Notes under the pieces: model-generated
The model's database searches: none
What the model was told of the DNA's origin: nothing
Seen by the model: the letters and a program-made list of their open reading frames with translations, nothing else
NCBI GenBank assembly: GCA_963826515.1
Contig: CAWGXI010000009.1
Location: 1-64,000 of the forward strand
DNA from: DATFVJ01 sp963826515
Lineage (GTDB): Bacteria > Actinomycetota > Actinomycetes > Streptosporangiales > Streptosporangiaceae
Direction of reading: 5' to 3'
DNA: 64,000 nucleotides
Made by a program: the position numbers and the translations under genes
Shown: positions 1 through 9,001 of the stretch, one piece after another
How positions within the stretch are numbered: the stretch's first letter is position 1
Layout of the letters: every line of letters starts with the position of its first letter

Positions 1-13
1 CAAGGAGGCCCCT

Positions 14-790
14 GTGGCACCGACGAAGGCCGAGCTGTTCGAGCGGATCCGGCGTGATTCGTGGCGTGAGGGCATGTCGGTGCGGGCGCTGGCCCGCAAT
101 TACGGGGTGCACCGGCGGCTGGTGCGCGAGGCGCTGACCCGCGCGGACCGGCCCAGCGCAAGACGCCGGAACGGCGGTCCCCGCGGCTCGATCCGCTCAA
201 GGCGGTGATCGATGAGTGGCTGCGGGCCGACCTGGACGCGCCTCGCAAGCAGCGGCACTCGGTACGGCGGATCCACGCCCGGCTGCTGGATGAGCGCGAC
301 GCGGCGGGCGTGTCCTATACGGCGGTGCGTGATTATGTGTCCCGGCGCAGGCCAGAGATCTGGGTCGAGGAGGGACGCGGCCCGGCGAAGGTGTTCGTGC
401 CGCAGCATCACCCGCCGGGATTAGAGGCCGAAGTCGACTTCGGTGAGCTGTGGGTGCGGCTGGCTGGGGTGATGACCAAGTGCTTCTTGTTTGTCTACCG
501 CATGTCGTACTCCGGCAAGGCTGTGCACATGGTGTTCGCGACCTGTGGTCAGGAGGCGTTCCTGGAAGGGCATGTGCACGCGTTCGCCGCGCTGGGCGGC
601 GTCCCGGCGGGGCAGATCCGCTACGACAACTTGACCGCGGCCGTGAGGAAGGTGCTGCTGCGGGGCCGGGCCCGGGTGGAGAACCCGCGGTGGACGCTGT
701 TCCGATCGCATTTCCGGTTCAAGGCGTTCTACTGCGAGCCGGGCCTCGCAGGCGCGCACGAGAAAGGCGGGGTCGAGGGAGGGACGGGCA
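14..790 (+). pseudogene. istA: IS21-family transposase IstA, frameshifted and 3'-truncated
   Basis: The GTG at 14 follows a good ribosome site (AAGGAGG). The first reading frame carries the N-terminal helix-turn-helix (VRALARNYGVHRRLVREAL). Around 150-170 the frame shifts by one base and continues as the RNase-H-like DDE domain: EVDFGEL (first Asp), YDNLTAAVRK (second Asp) and HEKGGVEG (Glu). Similarity stops abruptly right after that Glu, so the C-terminal part is gone and the next bases belong to an unrelated phosphatase fragment. No istB helper gene follows. It is a dead remnant of an IS21 element whose left end lies at or before the window edge. Confidence 0.75.
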
Positions 791-805
791 AATATCGGCA
801 CAGAA

Positions 806-1135
806 GTGATGGAACGGCGAGCCCGGTACCGAAACCAAAGCGGTGGCTACTGGGTAGCGGCGGCCGACCCCAGCGTTGCTGAGCATGCAATCTCTGGTCA
901 CATTAAGCAGGCAGGATTCAGACATGCTGCTCTAATGACCGATGGCGCGGCGCGGCTGGTTACTCCATTTGCCGAAATCGACTGGCGTGGCCTGCTGACG
1001 CTGGCGGTCGGATCTGGTACCGCGTCGGTGATCGGGCGTGTGCGCGCCCTGGAGGCGAGTGACCCAGACGGACAGCGCTGGCCGCGCTTCAAAAGCAGCG
1101 ACGACGCCACGATTGCAGTAATCGGGGTCGGCTGA
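806..1135 (+). pseudogene. C-terminal fragment of a PP2C-like protein phosphatase
   Basis: The frame GGYWVAAADPSVAEHA ... LMTDGAARLVTPF ... WRGLL ... GRVRALEASDPDGQRWPRFKSSDDATIA matches the end of actinobacterial PP2C-fold phosphatase-like proteins, which are normally about 250-290 residues long. Only the last ~105 residues remain. The upstream boundary abuts the truncated istA, so the 5' part was lost by rearrangement. A fragment of the N-terminal half of the same family lies at 62640-62893 on the other strand. Assignment rests on motif memory, not on a search. Confidence 0.55.
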
Positions 1136-2090
1136 ACATGGCACGGACAAACAGTGTGGATCGTTGGCGCTGCCGAATCCGGCCTTACATGGATCAAGGG
1201 CACGCCTTCGGCGCGGCTCGCCCGGCGGCCAGGACCGGGCTACGCGAGCAGGCGCGAGCACCGAGGGAGTAAGTTGAGCGGCCGGGATGACCGGCCGTTA
1301 GTGGCCAGGGGTCACCGGGGACTCGCCGTTGCGGGGCGGCAGCTTCGCTCGCGCCCTTCCGGGCAGCAGCCCTACGGGCGCGGCGGCTGCCGCGCACGGC
1401 TGCCCCGCCACCGGCCCGCAGCCGGTCCCCGCCGTAACGCCCCGGTGCCGCGCCACACGAATAGGACCAGGCCGTCGTCCTTGCGCCAGGTGCGCAGGTC
1501 GCCGGGAAGGTCACAGGTACCAGGCCGGAACGCCGCGCATTGTCCGGGTTGGCCCCTCCAGCGTCAAGGGCACCCAAGATCGTTTCTAGCCGCTCCGCAG
1601 AAACGATCTTGGGACCCGCCCTTGAGCACCGGAGACCTCTGCCGACCCGGCGGGCCTGACGGCGAGGGCCAGGCCAGAGGCCAAGCCCGAAACGCGCGCG
1701 GCGAACCTGGGATTCAGCGCGCAGGTCGGCGCGCAAAGCAAGGAACGCCAGCGTACTGTGGGGCCGCCAGTGAATTCACCACGCTCGGCGCCGCGACCTG
1801 ACCCTCCTCTCGCGCTGCAAGCGTGCTGTGGCTGACGCCGACAAACCTGGCCATCGCCCGCCGAGACGAACCGACACAGGGACCTTGGTCCCTAGGCGGA
1901 TCGGGACCGTCAGGGTGACACTCGGCAAATGCTCGATATTGGGCCCTGCTATCGGGAACGTGTCCGAAAGACATGAGATGGCGTGATGGCCAGGACACCC
2001 AGCAGTGCCTTCGCACGGAATCGGGGCGGGCGCCCCATTCAGCGATCAGCAGCAGCACACGCACAGTGATAGCCCGTCTGGGAGGTCATC
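1136..2090. other. gene-free stretch with one long hairpin
   Basis: No reading frame here looks like a protein. The notable structure is an inverted repeat at 1564-1626: arms TCAAGGGC...CCCAAGATCGTTTCT and AGAAACGATCTTGGG...GCCCTTGA around an 11-base loop. The inner 15 bp pair perfectly and the outer 8 bp pair after a small bulge. It may be a terminator or a palindromic repeat end. A ribosome site (GGAGG, 2080s) for the next gene closes the region. Confidence 0.5.
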
Positions 2091-3101
2091 ATGATCAGAT
2101 GGAAGAACACACTGGCCACGCTCGGGATAGCCACGCTCGGAGTGGCCTCGCCGCTCCTCACACCTACCGCTTCCGCGGCGTCTGCCGGTACCCACCACAT
2201 CGCGATCGCCAAGCTGTTCAGCGGTACCGCCCAGGTCGAGTTACGCGAGCACTTCGCCGGGGAAGCCGTGCTCGCCGGATTGGTCGGCACCAACGCGGCC
2301 AACCTGCAGGACGCCATTAATGGCGAGACCTACGAGCACACGACGATGTACCCGAATTTCGCCAAGCAGGCTACCAAGGATAACTGCACCGCCGCGGCGG
2401 AGCTGTTCACCGAGATCGCCGCGGACGAGGGCGGGCACGCGGCCGCGTTCACGGTTGCTCTGCAGTCCCTCACCAACCCGAAGGTGAAAGTCCCGCGACC
2501 GCCAAAGGTTAGCCCCGTGGTGATCACCGCCAGCACCCCGGCCTGCCCCGGAACACGGACGCAGGTCAACCTCCTCGCCGCCATGCACGGCGAAGCCTTC
2601 GCCTACGCCAAGTACACGGCCTACGCCGCCCAGGCGGCCCGCACCCACCACACCGCAGTCGCCAAGCTGTTCAGCGGTACCGCCCAGGTCGAGTTGCGCG
2701 AGCACTTCGCCGGGGAAGCCGTGCTCGCCGGATTGGTCGGCACCAACGCGGCCAACCTGCAGGACGCCATTAATGGCGAGACCTACGAGCACACGACGAT
2801 GTACCCGAATTTCGCCAAGCAGGCGACCAAGGATAACTGCACCGCCGCGGCGGAGCTGTTCACCGAGATCGCCGCGGACGAGGGCGGGCACGCGGCCGCG
2901 TTCACGGTTGCTCTGCAGTCCCTCACCAACCCGAAGGTGAAAGTCCCGCGACAGCCAAAGGTTAGCCCCGTGGTGATCACCGCCAGCACCCCGGCCTGCC
3001 CCGGAACACGGACGCAGGTCAACCTCCTCGCCGCCATGCACGGCGAGGCCTTCGCCTACGCCAAGTACACGGCCTACGCCGCCCAGGCGGCCCGCCACTG
3101 A
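2091..3101 (+). CDS. secreted ferritin-like protein with out-of-register tandem duplication
   Basis: Starts with ATG five bases after GGAGG. Residues 1-30 form a signal peptide ending in TASAAS, so the product is exported. The rest is two copies of a 151-residue unit, almost identical, at DNA offset 453 bp. Each unit reads helices B-C-D of a ferritin-like/rubrerythrin-type bundle (AQVELREHF, NGETYEH, AADEGGHAAAF with the metal-ligand Glu and ExxH patterns), then a linker with one Cys, then helix A (AMHGEAFAYAKY). The duplication therefore starts inside the domain: the middle of the protein holds one complete A-B-C-D bundle, while the N-terminal BCD and the C-terminal A could close a second one as a circular permutation. 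Function is unproven; iron binding or peroxide handling outside the membrane is the family expectation. Confidence 0.8.
   Translation: MIRWKNTLATLGIATLGVASPLLTPTASAASAGTHHIAIAKLFSGTAQVELREHFAGEAVLAGLVGTNAANLQDAINGETYEHTTMYPNFAKQATKDNCTAAAELFTEIAADEGGHAAAFTVALQSLTNPKVKVPRPPKVSPVVITASTPACPGTRTQVNLLAAMHGEAFAYAKYTAYAAQAARTHHTAVAKLFSGTAQVELREHFAGEAVLAGLVGTNAANLQDAINGETYEHTTMYPNFAKQATKDNCTAAAELFTEIAADEGGHAAAFTVALQSLTNPKVKVPRQPKVSPVVITASTPACPGTRTQVNLLAAMHGEAFAYAKYTAYAAQAARH
2191..3096 (+). repeat. tandem 453-bp in-frame duplication
   Basis: Two head-to-tail units of 453 bp, 2191-2643 and 2644-3096. They differ at only a handful of positions (for example TTACGCGAG/TTGCGCGAG and CGACCGCC/CGACAGCC), so the duplication is recent or is kept uniform by conversion. 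Confidence 0.9.
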
Positions 3102-4394
3102 TCAGGACGCCCCTGATGAGGCACACCGGGACCAGCCGGGAGGCTGGCGACATTGCCGCCTTCCCGGCGGTCCAGGGCCTCTGACGGGGTACTGGGAAGA
3201 GTCATCGGCTCCCGCGTTGGCCTGCCGACGCAGCCCGGCGGGCCGGCCCTGAAGACCGTCAAGGTCCACGATGCCGATTGTGGCTGGCAAGGACCGGCAG
3301 CCGCTCCACTCGCGGCGTGCCAGTTGGTCGAACAGGCAATGGCAGGCTAACCAGGAACCTCAGGCAGCGGGAAAGAGGCCAACGCCAGTGCAGCGAGCGT
3401 GGCTGACGGGACTCTGGCCGAGCTGCCCTGACATTTAAGTGTCAACTCCGTACAGCAGAACGTACAGCAACGGGGGCACACAACCGCTCGCATGCACGAC
3501 CGCAGACACCGCTGGCTACCTGCCGAGGTCGACCGGTCCTCGGGCGCGCCAGTAGTTTGCATCCAGTTGGTAAAGCCGAAGCCTGCCCGGAGCCGAGTAA
3601 CCAAGTGAGTAACGATCGCCACCGCCAGCAGCGGACGCCAGCGGACGCTGACGGACGATCGGTCCCAGGTCAGGCGTGCCGCAGCGCTAGCAGTCAGCAC
3701 CGCGACTTGGCTTCGGGACGAAGAGGCCAACACAGATTCAGTGCGCGTGGGACATGCGTGGGATGGCGTGTGATCGGATACGTGGGGCGGCCGCATCACC
3801 GCAGGCCACGATGGGCGCCCCCGCTGACTCGGTGATGGTCTGTAAAACCGTTGGCTTTGGCGGGGCCCTGCCCCGCACCCGGCCCTCCCCTCGGAGATGG
3901 GGCAGGGGAAGGTCATCTCCTCGCCCGGGTAGCCGAACCCTTACCCCGGAACCTCCGGGCGGCAAGGGCTCTCTTCGGTTCGGCCCCGCACGGACGCGAC
4001 TTTCTCGGTCGGGAACGCTCGTGTTGGCGGCATCTTTATCTGGCTTCCGTCTCATGATCAACGGCAGCGCTCATTTCACACGGCTTTCCTCCATTGCTGC
4101 GGGCCCTTGGGCGGCCCGGAGCCGGGGTCCAGGTGGAGCGCCCGCAGCGAAGCGAGGACGAACGACCTGGAGGCCGGCGAGGACCGTCCGACACTTGGCC
4201 GCGGAGGGAAGCCCTGTCCACACCTAGCGTTGCCGAACCATAACCAAACAGTGCGGCCGACTCGTGATCAAATAGCGAGCTCGCTAACAGCTCGCGGACC
4301 CTATTACAGACCCTCTGAGGGCTTGATCATGGCAAATACGCGGCCAGGTCACGCCGATCACGCCCGTTCGTGCAGGCAGGGAGCGTTGCCTTAC
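3102..4394. other. gene-free stretch, about 1.3 kb
   Basis: The long reading frames here have no recognisable protein character. Small features visible: a weak stem just after the ferritin gene (ATCAGG/CCTGAT, about 3103-3118), a dyad TGACATTTAAGTGTCA at 3429-3444, a repeated CGTACAGCA close by, and a perfect 12-bp palindrome AGCGAGCTCGCT at 4274-4285. The stretch ends at a tRNA fragment, so part of it may be flank or cargo of an integrated element. Confidence 0.4.
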
Positions 4395-4455
4395 GGGTCT
4401 TGAAAACCGCTAGAGCCGGTGACGGTTCTCGCGGGTTCGAATCCCACGCCCTCCG
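4395..4455 (+). pseudogene. 3' part of a tRNA-Ser (UGA anticodon), probable att site
   Basis: The segment has an anticodon loop CTTGAAA (anticodon TGA), a long variable arm typical of tRNA-Ser, a T-arm GCGGGTTCGAATCCCAC and an acceptor 3' strand GCCCTCC plus G. No D-arm or matching 5' acceptor strand precedes it. A tRNA cut at the anticodon loop is what tyrosine-integrase elements leave at the far end of their insertion, and it is followed by the DUF2637 and ParA genes of such elements. Confidence 0.5.
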
Positions 4456-4610
4456 CGCCGACCAGTCCAAGCGCTGCCGAATAGCCAATTCGGCAACGTC
4501 GGCCACTGCCCGTAGGGGTCTCCGCGGACGCAAAACGGAAGCAGCCGGCCCTGGCTGTGTTTGTGTGCTGGCCGTCTCTGCAGGCAACAGCGCGACGACC
4601 TTCGCCAGTG

Positions 4611-5279
4611 CTAGCCGGGGTCTTGCCCGTTGCTGCTTGCCATCTCGGTGAGGAGCTTGGCCGCCTTCGGCCGGGTGATGCCATAAGTCGCGGCGAGCTT
4701 GCGCTGGGAGAGCCGGCCGCCTTCGGCCAGGAACGCCCGCGCGGCCGCCTCAGGGTCGGTCACTGCTTCAGTTGAAACGGTGACCGGCTGGGGTGGCACG
4801 GTGGCTGGCCCGGGCTGGTCAACGGGCGGCACGACGGTGTCGCGAGGTGGCTGGGGAGCCTCGGAGACCGCGTTGTCACCCGAGGCCGATGTCATCCGGG
4901 CGAGGGCGACAGCTGCTTCCAGGCAGCCGCAGAATGCGAGGGCCGGCCATGCGCTGAGCAAGCGTCCCCCGGTTCCGTGGCCACCGACCGCCGCCGCGTT
5001 ACACACGATGGTCACCGTGATGCCGGCGGCCAGCAGAGGCCATGCCACCCACGGCGCGCGGCGCCCCGTCCGGCCCGACACGTAGATCAGTGTCGAGGCC
5101 GAGGCGACCACGCCGTCGGAAGTGAGCGGCATGAGGTAGGCCACAAGCGGCTCCGCTCCGAGCCGGGTGGCCAGGGTGACCATGTGCTGATAACTGATGA
5201 CGGCGGCGGGGCCACCTGACGCGAGGAGGGCAGCAGCGGACACGAGCCGCACGGGCCAGGTTCTTGTCACGCCTGTCAT
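4611..5279 (-). CDS. DUF2637 membrane protein with C-terminal helix-turn-helix
   Basis: From the ATG at 5279 the protein has about four membrane segments in its first 130 residues (LVSAAALLASGGPAAVISY, LMPLTSDGVVASASTLIYV, VAWPLLAAGITVTIVCNAA, LLSAWPALAFCGCLEAAVAL), the layout of DUF2637/SpdB-like proteins. These are typical of actinomycete plasmids and integrative conjugative elements, where they act in plasmid spreading between hyphae. A Pro-rich linker leads to a small winged-helix-like end (LSQRKLAATYGITRPKAAKLL). An upstream start at 5414 is possible but its extra 45 residues look non-coding. It lies between the tRNA-Ser fragment and parA on the same strand as parA. Confidence 0.7.
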   Translation of the reverse strand: MTGVTRTWPVRLVSAAALLASGGPAAVISYQHMVTLATRLGAEPLVAYLMPLTSDGVVASASTLIYVSGRTGRRAPWVAWPLLAAGITVTIVCNAAAVGGHGTGGRLLSAWPALAFCGCLEAAVALARMTSASGDNAVSEAPQPPRDTVVPPVDQPGPATVPPQPVTVSTEAVTDPEAAARAFLAEGGRLSQRKLAATYGITRPKAAKLLTEMASSNGQDPG

Positions 5280-5886
5280 GCTGCACTTGCGTGCATGATC
5301 GTTCCGGGAGTCCCGGTAAGCCGGTCCGCTGAGTAAGGCAGTGCTTCCCCGCCCTGGTATGGGCGTGCAGGGCTTGCGGGGTGGTGGCGAGGTCATCAAG
5401 GCAACTGACCGCATAGTCCAGCTGCTTGATGATCGGCTCTGTCCTGCGTGCTGATCCCCGGCGACAGGTTGCGTGCAGCCGCCTGCCTGGCCATGGGCCG
5501 GGAGCAGCGGACGCAGTACTCATACGATTGATGCCAGCAAGGCGTTGCCGACCAAGGTAGCTGCCGTGTTCCTGATCATCAATTAGGAGGGTGGCGCGGT
5601 CATGATTTTCCCGGTGCCAAATAAATCGGCCCCGCATACCCCCGCATTCCTGCCCTGACATGGCGGGCCTGATTGGATGGCAATTGATCAGGGCTTAGTT
5701 TGTCACCCAAGTCGGGGCCCCCCGAGTTCGCATCGGCGGCGGCGACGCTAAACCCAGCCGTGCTCATTGACGTGGCCTATAGCTAGCAGGTATCTGGTCG
5801 AGGTTGCCATGCCACTAGCGCGCAATTAGGCAAGGTCACCAGCGGTGCGCACGGTAACTCAGGCGCAGGCTGCTCGCGTGGTGTGG
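5280..5886. other. gene-free stretch between DUF2637 and parA genes
   Basis: Nothing here reads as a protein on either strand. The only long frame (minus strand into 5661) has no family features. Presumably intergenic or decayed element DNA. Confidence 0.35.
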
Positions 5887-6558
5887 TCATGACGGCACCG
5901 AGCGGAGGGGGACGCATCGCCCGGTGAGGTCGTGGGCGACGCGGCGCCATAGTTCGCGGCCGGCGTCGGGGATCGGCAGGCCGAAGCTCTGGGCGTAGAT
6001 CTCGAGCCTGGGCACGGCGGTGGCGAGCACGTCGTAGCCGAGGTCCTGCAGTGCCGCTCTGGCGTCGGCGGTGGAGTTGGCGCGGGCGACGCAGCGGTTC
6101 AGCAGGATGGCCGAGCGGGCGGGGGTGTCGCGGAGCGCTTCGACTTCGGTGATCTCGTCGCGGACGGGCGTGGTGCGGTTGATCTCGATGGGGCTTGGTG
6201 CGCACGGGATCAGGATCTCGTCGACGTAGCGCAGCGCGGACCGGGCGATGGCGGCGTGGTCTTCGAGTTGCGGGGCGTCGATGATCACGACGTCGTCTGG
6301 CTGGGCGATGTCGGGTACGCGGCGGTGCAGGTCGCGGGAGGGCAGGGCCACGATCCGGAACGGGAAGGCCTCGTCCGGCGGCAGCCCGGGGTACATGGCC
6401 GCGAGGTCGGACCATTCCAGTGCGCTGCCGGAGGGGTCGGCGTCCACGAGCAGCACGGTGTTGCCGGCCTGGGCGAAAACGTGTGCCAGCCAGACCGCGG
6501 ATGTGGTCTTGCCCGTGCCCGGCTTGAGGTTGACCAGGGCGATGCTGAGACCCGTCAT
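5887..6558 (-). CDS. parA: ParA-family ATPase
   Basis: A 223-residue P-loop ATPase of the ParA/MinD class. The deviant Walker A KPGTGKTT sits at residues 12-19 with a signature Lys at 12, followed by VDADPSGSALEWS (switch I region) and VVIIDAPQLED (Walker B/switch II). Such proteins partition plasmids or integrated elements by ATP-dependent cycling on DNA. No parB is visible beside it. The 5' flank carries an 11-bp repeat and a dyad that could be its operator or parS, and a possible origin lies 300 bp further on. Confidence 0.85.
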   Translation of the reverse strand: MTGLSIALVNLKPGTGKTTSAVWLAHVFAQAGNTVLLVDADPSGSALEWSDLAAMYPGLPPDEAFPFRIVALPSRDLHRRVPDIAQPDDVVIIDAPQLEDHAAIARSALRYVDEILIPCAPSPIEINRTTPVRDEITEVEALRDTPARSAILLNRCVARANSTADARAALQDLGYDVLATAVPRLEIYAQSFGLPIPDAGRELWRRVAHDLTGRCVPLRSVPS

Positions 6559-6563
6559 CCAGG

Positions 6564-6735
6564 CAGTATTGCAGCGTTTACCGCATTTGTGGTAAGCGAC
6601 CGCAGGGCATACCGAAGGGCGGTGCGCGCAAACCCCGATCCGCGGGGCCGGAAGGGAGGAAGGCCCCCGCCCGTCTCGGGACCCTCTGAGGCCACCCAGG
6701 CGCCACTGCCAGCGGTTATGCGGTCAGTATTGCAG
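6564..6735. promoter_or_regulatory. candidate parA operator/iterons
   Basis: CAGTATTGCAG occurs exactly twice, at 6564-6574 and 6725-6735, just upstream of the divergent end of parA. Next to the first copy is the dyad TTACC-8-GGTAA (6578-6595); next to the second is a looser relative (TACGGTATTACGG). Paired repeats in the 5' region of a lone parA suggest an autorepression or partition site. Inference from position only. Confidence 0.4.
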
Positions 6736-6871
6736 TATCTACGGTATTACGGCAAGAGTTCCTTAAGCTGCGCGCACGCTGGCGGGCGGCGGGCGCAGGC
6801 TGGATCTGCACACCCGGACCGCCGGAGGGCCCCACCGGCACCGGCCGCCAGGCACGGCGCTACAAACCCCC

Positions 6872-6973
6872 TTTCCCACAGGATGTGGATATCGTCGTGC
6901 ATTTCGTGCAGCACCTCGGCTAGTTACCCACAGTCTGTGGACAGCTGTGTGGACGAAATTACAGCTCTGTAAT
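6872..6973. other. cluster of DnaA-box-like sequences, candidate replication origin
   Basis: Five 9-mers resembling DnaA boxes fall in 85 bases: TTTCCCACA (6872), TGTGGATAT (6884, inverse), TTACCCACA (6924), TGTGGACAG (6936, inverse) and TGTGGACGA (6948, inverse). Most differ by one or two bases from TTATCCACA or TTGTCCACA. They are followed by the dyad ATTACAG-CT-CTGTAAT (6958-6973) in an AT-richer patch. With parA on one side this could be the origin of the element. No replication initiator gene is seen. Confidence 0.4.
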
Positions 6974-7775
6974 CTGGCCCGGCCCCTGGCGTGCTCAGGG
7001 CGCTGAGACGGAAAGCGCCAAGCGAGCGCTGAGCCGGGCGCGCCCAGCGGGCGCCTGGCAACAGGCTGGCCTCTGTAGCGGATCGCACGCAGGGTCGCCG
7101 GGGGCCGGGTGGTCTCGACCGCAGACCAGAACGTCCCGCATAACCGCAGTCACCCGCAGGCCCGCCGGGACGGCTACCGGGTGCGCATCGCAGCCTGGCC
7201 GGAGACCGGGGACCGGGGCTAACACCAGTGAGCAGCCGGCCAAGGCCGCCCGGCAGGACTCCGGCGGCCGCGGCCGCATTTCCTGGCCGCGAGAGCGCCG
7301 GTGGTCACCAACGCCGATGGCACAGCCGCGGGGGACGCCGGCCCGGGTGCCGGGGTGCCGCCTGGCAGTCACGACGTCACGACGGCGGTGACCGTGACGA
7401 TGTGGATGAAGGCGACGGCGGCCTATGACATTTACTGATATCAGCCATGGGGTTCGTAGACGTAGGTCCCTTGACATATAGGGACGTTCGTTCCTGCTTA
7501 ACCTCAAGGGCGACGCTTCAGCCTAGGAAGCACCGGTAGCTAAATATGACGCAATGCCAAGGGACCGCCACAGTATTGTGCGGAGAGTTGCGAGCCGACA
7601 CGGGCACCCCCTTGCCGCCCCCTTGCCGGACAGGCTGAACCGCGGGCCAATACGCTTGGGCGCGTCAGACATCAATCCGAGGGGGCATTATGCGGAACCA
7701 GGACATCGCAGGCGCTGCCGCGCTAGCTGGCACGCTCGTACTTACGGATCGCGGGGGGTCGAAGGCGGAAACGTC
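6974..7775. other. gene-free stretch
   Basis: No supportable protein or RNA gene. The minus-strand frame at 6995-7507 is Arg/Ala/Pro-rich shadow sequence. A TTGACA-like hexamer near 7463 could belong to a promoter for the secreted protein gene at 7776, but no clear -10 is present. Confidence 0.35.
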
Positions 7776-8210
7776 ATGAATAGGATCATCACAAGCCTAG
7801 TAATCGGGTTGGTGATGCTCAGCGGGGAGTTCACTGCCACAGTGGCCGCCAGTACATCGTCAGCGCCCGTAATGTATGGCAGCCTAGGCGGCACGCCCGC
7901 CTGGAGCGATGGGGCGATCAAGCCCAGTGGCATTTACTTCGGCGCTGGGGGCGATAGGAATATAACCATGATGCGCTGGTCACACTGGAATGCAAGTGCC
8001 GCCTACGGTCAGGGAAAGCTGTATCAGCGAATCTGCTGGGACAGCTGCTTTAAGGGCAGGATAACCACAGTAGGGGTCTCACTTTGGCGCGTAGGCATGC
8101 ACAAGGGTATTGCATACTTTACGCGCATGACAATCTGGCAGAACCACACGCACCAGACCATCTACACCTACAGCACCTATGGCGCGGCAACCGTCCCATT
8201 CTGGCACTGA
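7776..8210 (+). CDS. small secreted protein of unknown function
   Basis: The ATG at 7776 follows GGCGGAA. The first ~27 residues (MNRIITSLVIGLVMLSGEFTATVAAS) form a Sec signal peptide; the mature part of ~117 residues is rich in Trp, Tyr, Gly and Thr and has two Cys close together (RICWDSCFKG) that could form a disulphide. No family is recognised. Codon use (ATA, CTA, AGG) is less GC-biased than in neighbours, which hints at horizontal origin. It is followed by a convergent gene 80 bp away. Confidence 0.65.
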   Translation: MNRIITSLVIGLVMLSGEFTATVAASTSSAPVMYGSLGGTPAWSDGAIKPSGIYFGAGGDRNITMMRWSHWNASAAYGQGKLYQRICWDSCFKGRITTVGVSLWRVGMHKGIAYFTRMTIWQNHTHQTIYTYSTYGAATVPFWH

Positions 8211-8290
8211 AACCATAACCTCGGTACTCACCGCCGCGGCAGCGTCGTCTGGGTGCCGATCCGCGCCGCCAAAGATCTGCTGGACATGCC

Positions 8291-9001
8291 CTAGTAGCTT
8301 CCAATGGCCTCCTCATGATTCCAGGCTGCGCAAGGCGAGCCGTAGGTGTCGTTGGTGTAGCCGATCATCCAGCGGATCTGCGTCTTCGGGTTCGTTCGCC
8401 AATCCGCTCCGGCGGTGGCCATCTTCGACCCCGGCAAAGCCTGTGGTATGCCGTACGCGCCGTCCGGGTTCATGGCGAAAACGTTGCCGCCCGATTCACG
8501 TTCAATGATGTTGTCCAGGCATCCGGCGCCGCGGCCCGCCAAGGACGCGACGATCTGCCGCCACGACCCGCCCGCCGCGGCGAGTACTACCGCAGCCTGG
8601 GGCTGGGCATGCGCCACGACCTCAGCCGGCGCATGTGCTGCGGCGACTCGAGCGCGGGCCGCCGCGCGCCGCGCCGCAGCCCGCCGTGCCGTTGCGGCCC
8701 GCCTTGCCGCCGCTCGGACACGCTCCGCAGCGATCAGTGCCCGGATGTACTGCAGCCGCGCGGTGGTGATAGCGGTGTGGAGCAGCAGTTCGTCAGGGAC
8801 CGGTACCGCCACAACCACGGGCTCGCTGACGAGGCCGGGGTTTGCGACCCCAAGTGGTACCGCGTCGACCATCACGGCCCGCGCCGCCACCTGCGTCGCC
8901 AGGTGGCGTGCGCCCGTGGCGGGCGTGTTCGCGAATGAAAAGGCCGCGGCGGGCCCGAGTGCCACAGCCGCGGCAGCCTTCCAAAGGGGACGTTTACTCA
9001 T
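8291..9001 (-). CDS. secreted Ala-rich protein with transglycosylase-like C-terminal domain
   Basis: Start chosen at the ATG at 9001 because AGGCGG lies just upstream and a signal-like segment follows (KRPLWKAAAAVALGPAAAFSFA). Residues ~75-125 are an Arg/Ala-rich helical stretch (RRAAARRAAARAR). The last ~75 residues (CLDNIIERESGGNVFAMNPDGAYGIPQALPGSKMA...NPKTQIRWMIGYTNDTYGSPCAAW) match the lysozyme-like domain of actinobacterial cell-wall hydrolases: Glu in ERESGG is the expected catalytic acid, and the YGIPQALPG and Y.(N)DTYG.PC.AW blocks are conserved. Likely acts on peptidoglycan outside the cell. Confidence 0.75.
   Translation of the reverse strand: MSKRPLWKAAAAVALGPAAAFSFANTPATGARHLATQVAARAVMVDAVPLGVANPGLVSEPVVVAVPVPDELLLHTAITTARLQYIRALIAAERVRAAARRAATARRAAARRAAARARVAAAHAPAEVVAHAQPQAAVVLAAAGGSWRQIVASLAGRGAGCLDNIIERESGGNVFAMNPDGAYGIPQALPGSKMATAGADWRTNPKTQIRWMIGYTNDTYGSPCAAWNHEEAIGSY

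Noticed and set aside
1154..1801. Long plus-strand frame of 215 codons
   Set aside because: Arg/Gly/Pro-rich shadow sequence with no ribosome site or family motifs, and it runs through the long hairpin.
4395..4455. Functional tRNA-Ser or selenocysteine tRNA
   Set aside because: No D-arm or 5' acceptor strand; the anticodon is TGA rather than TCA, so selC is excluded.
6995..7507. 170-codon minus-strand frame beside the putative origin
   Set aside because: No start signal and composition typical of out-of-frame GC-rich DNA.
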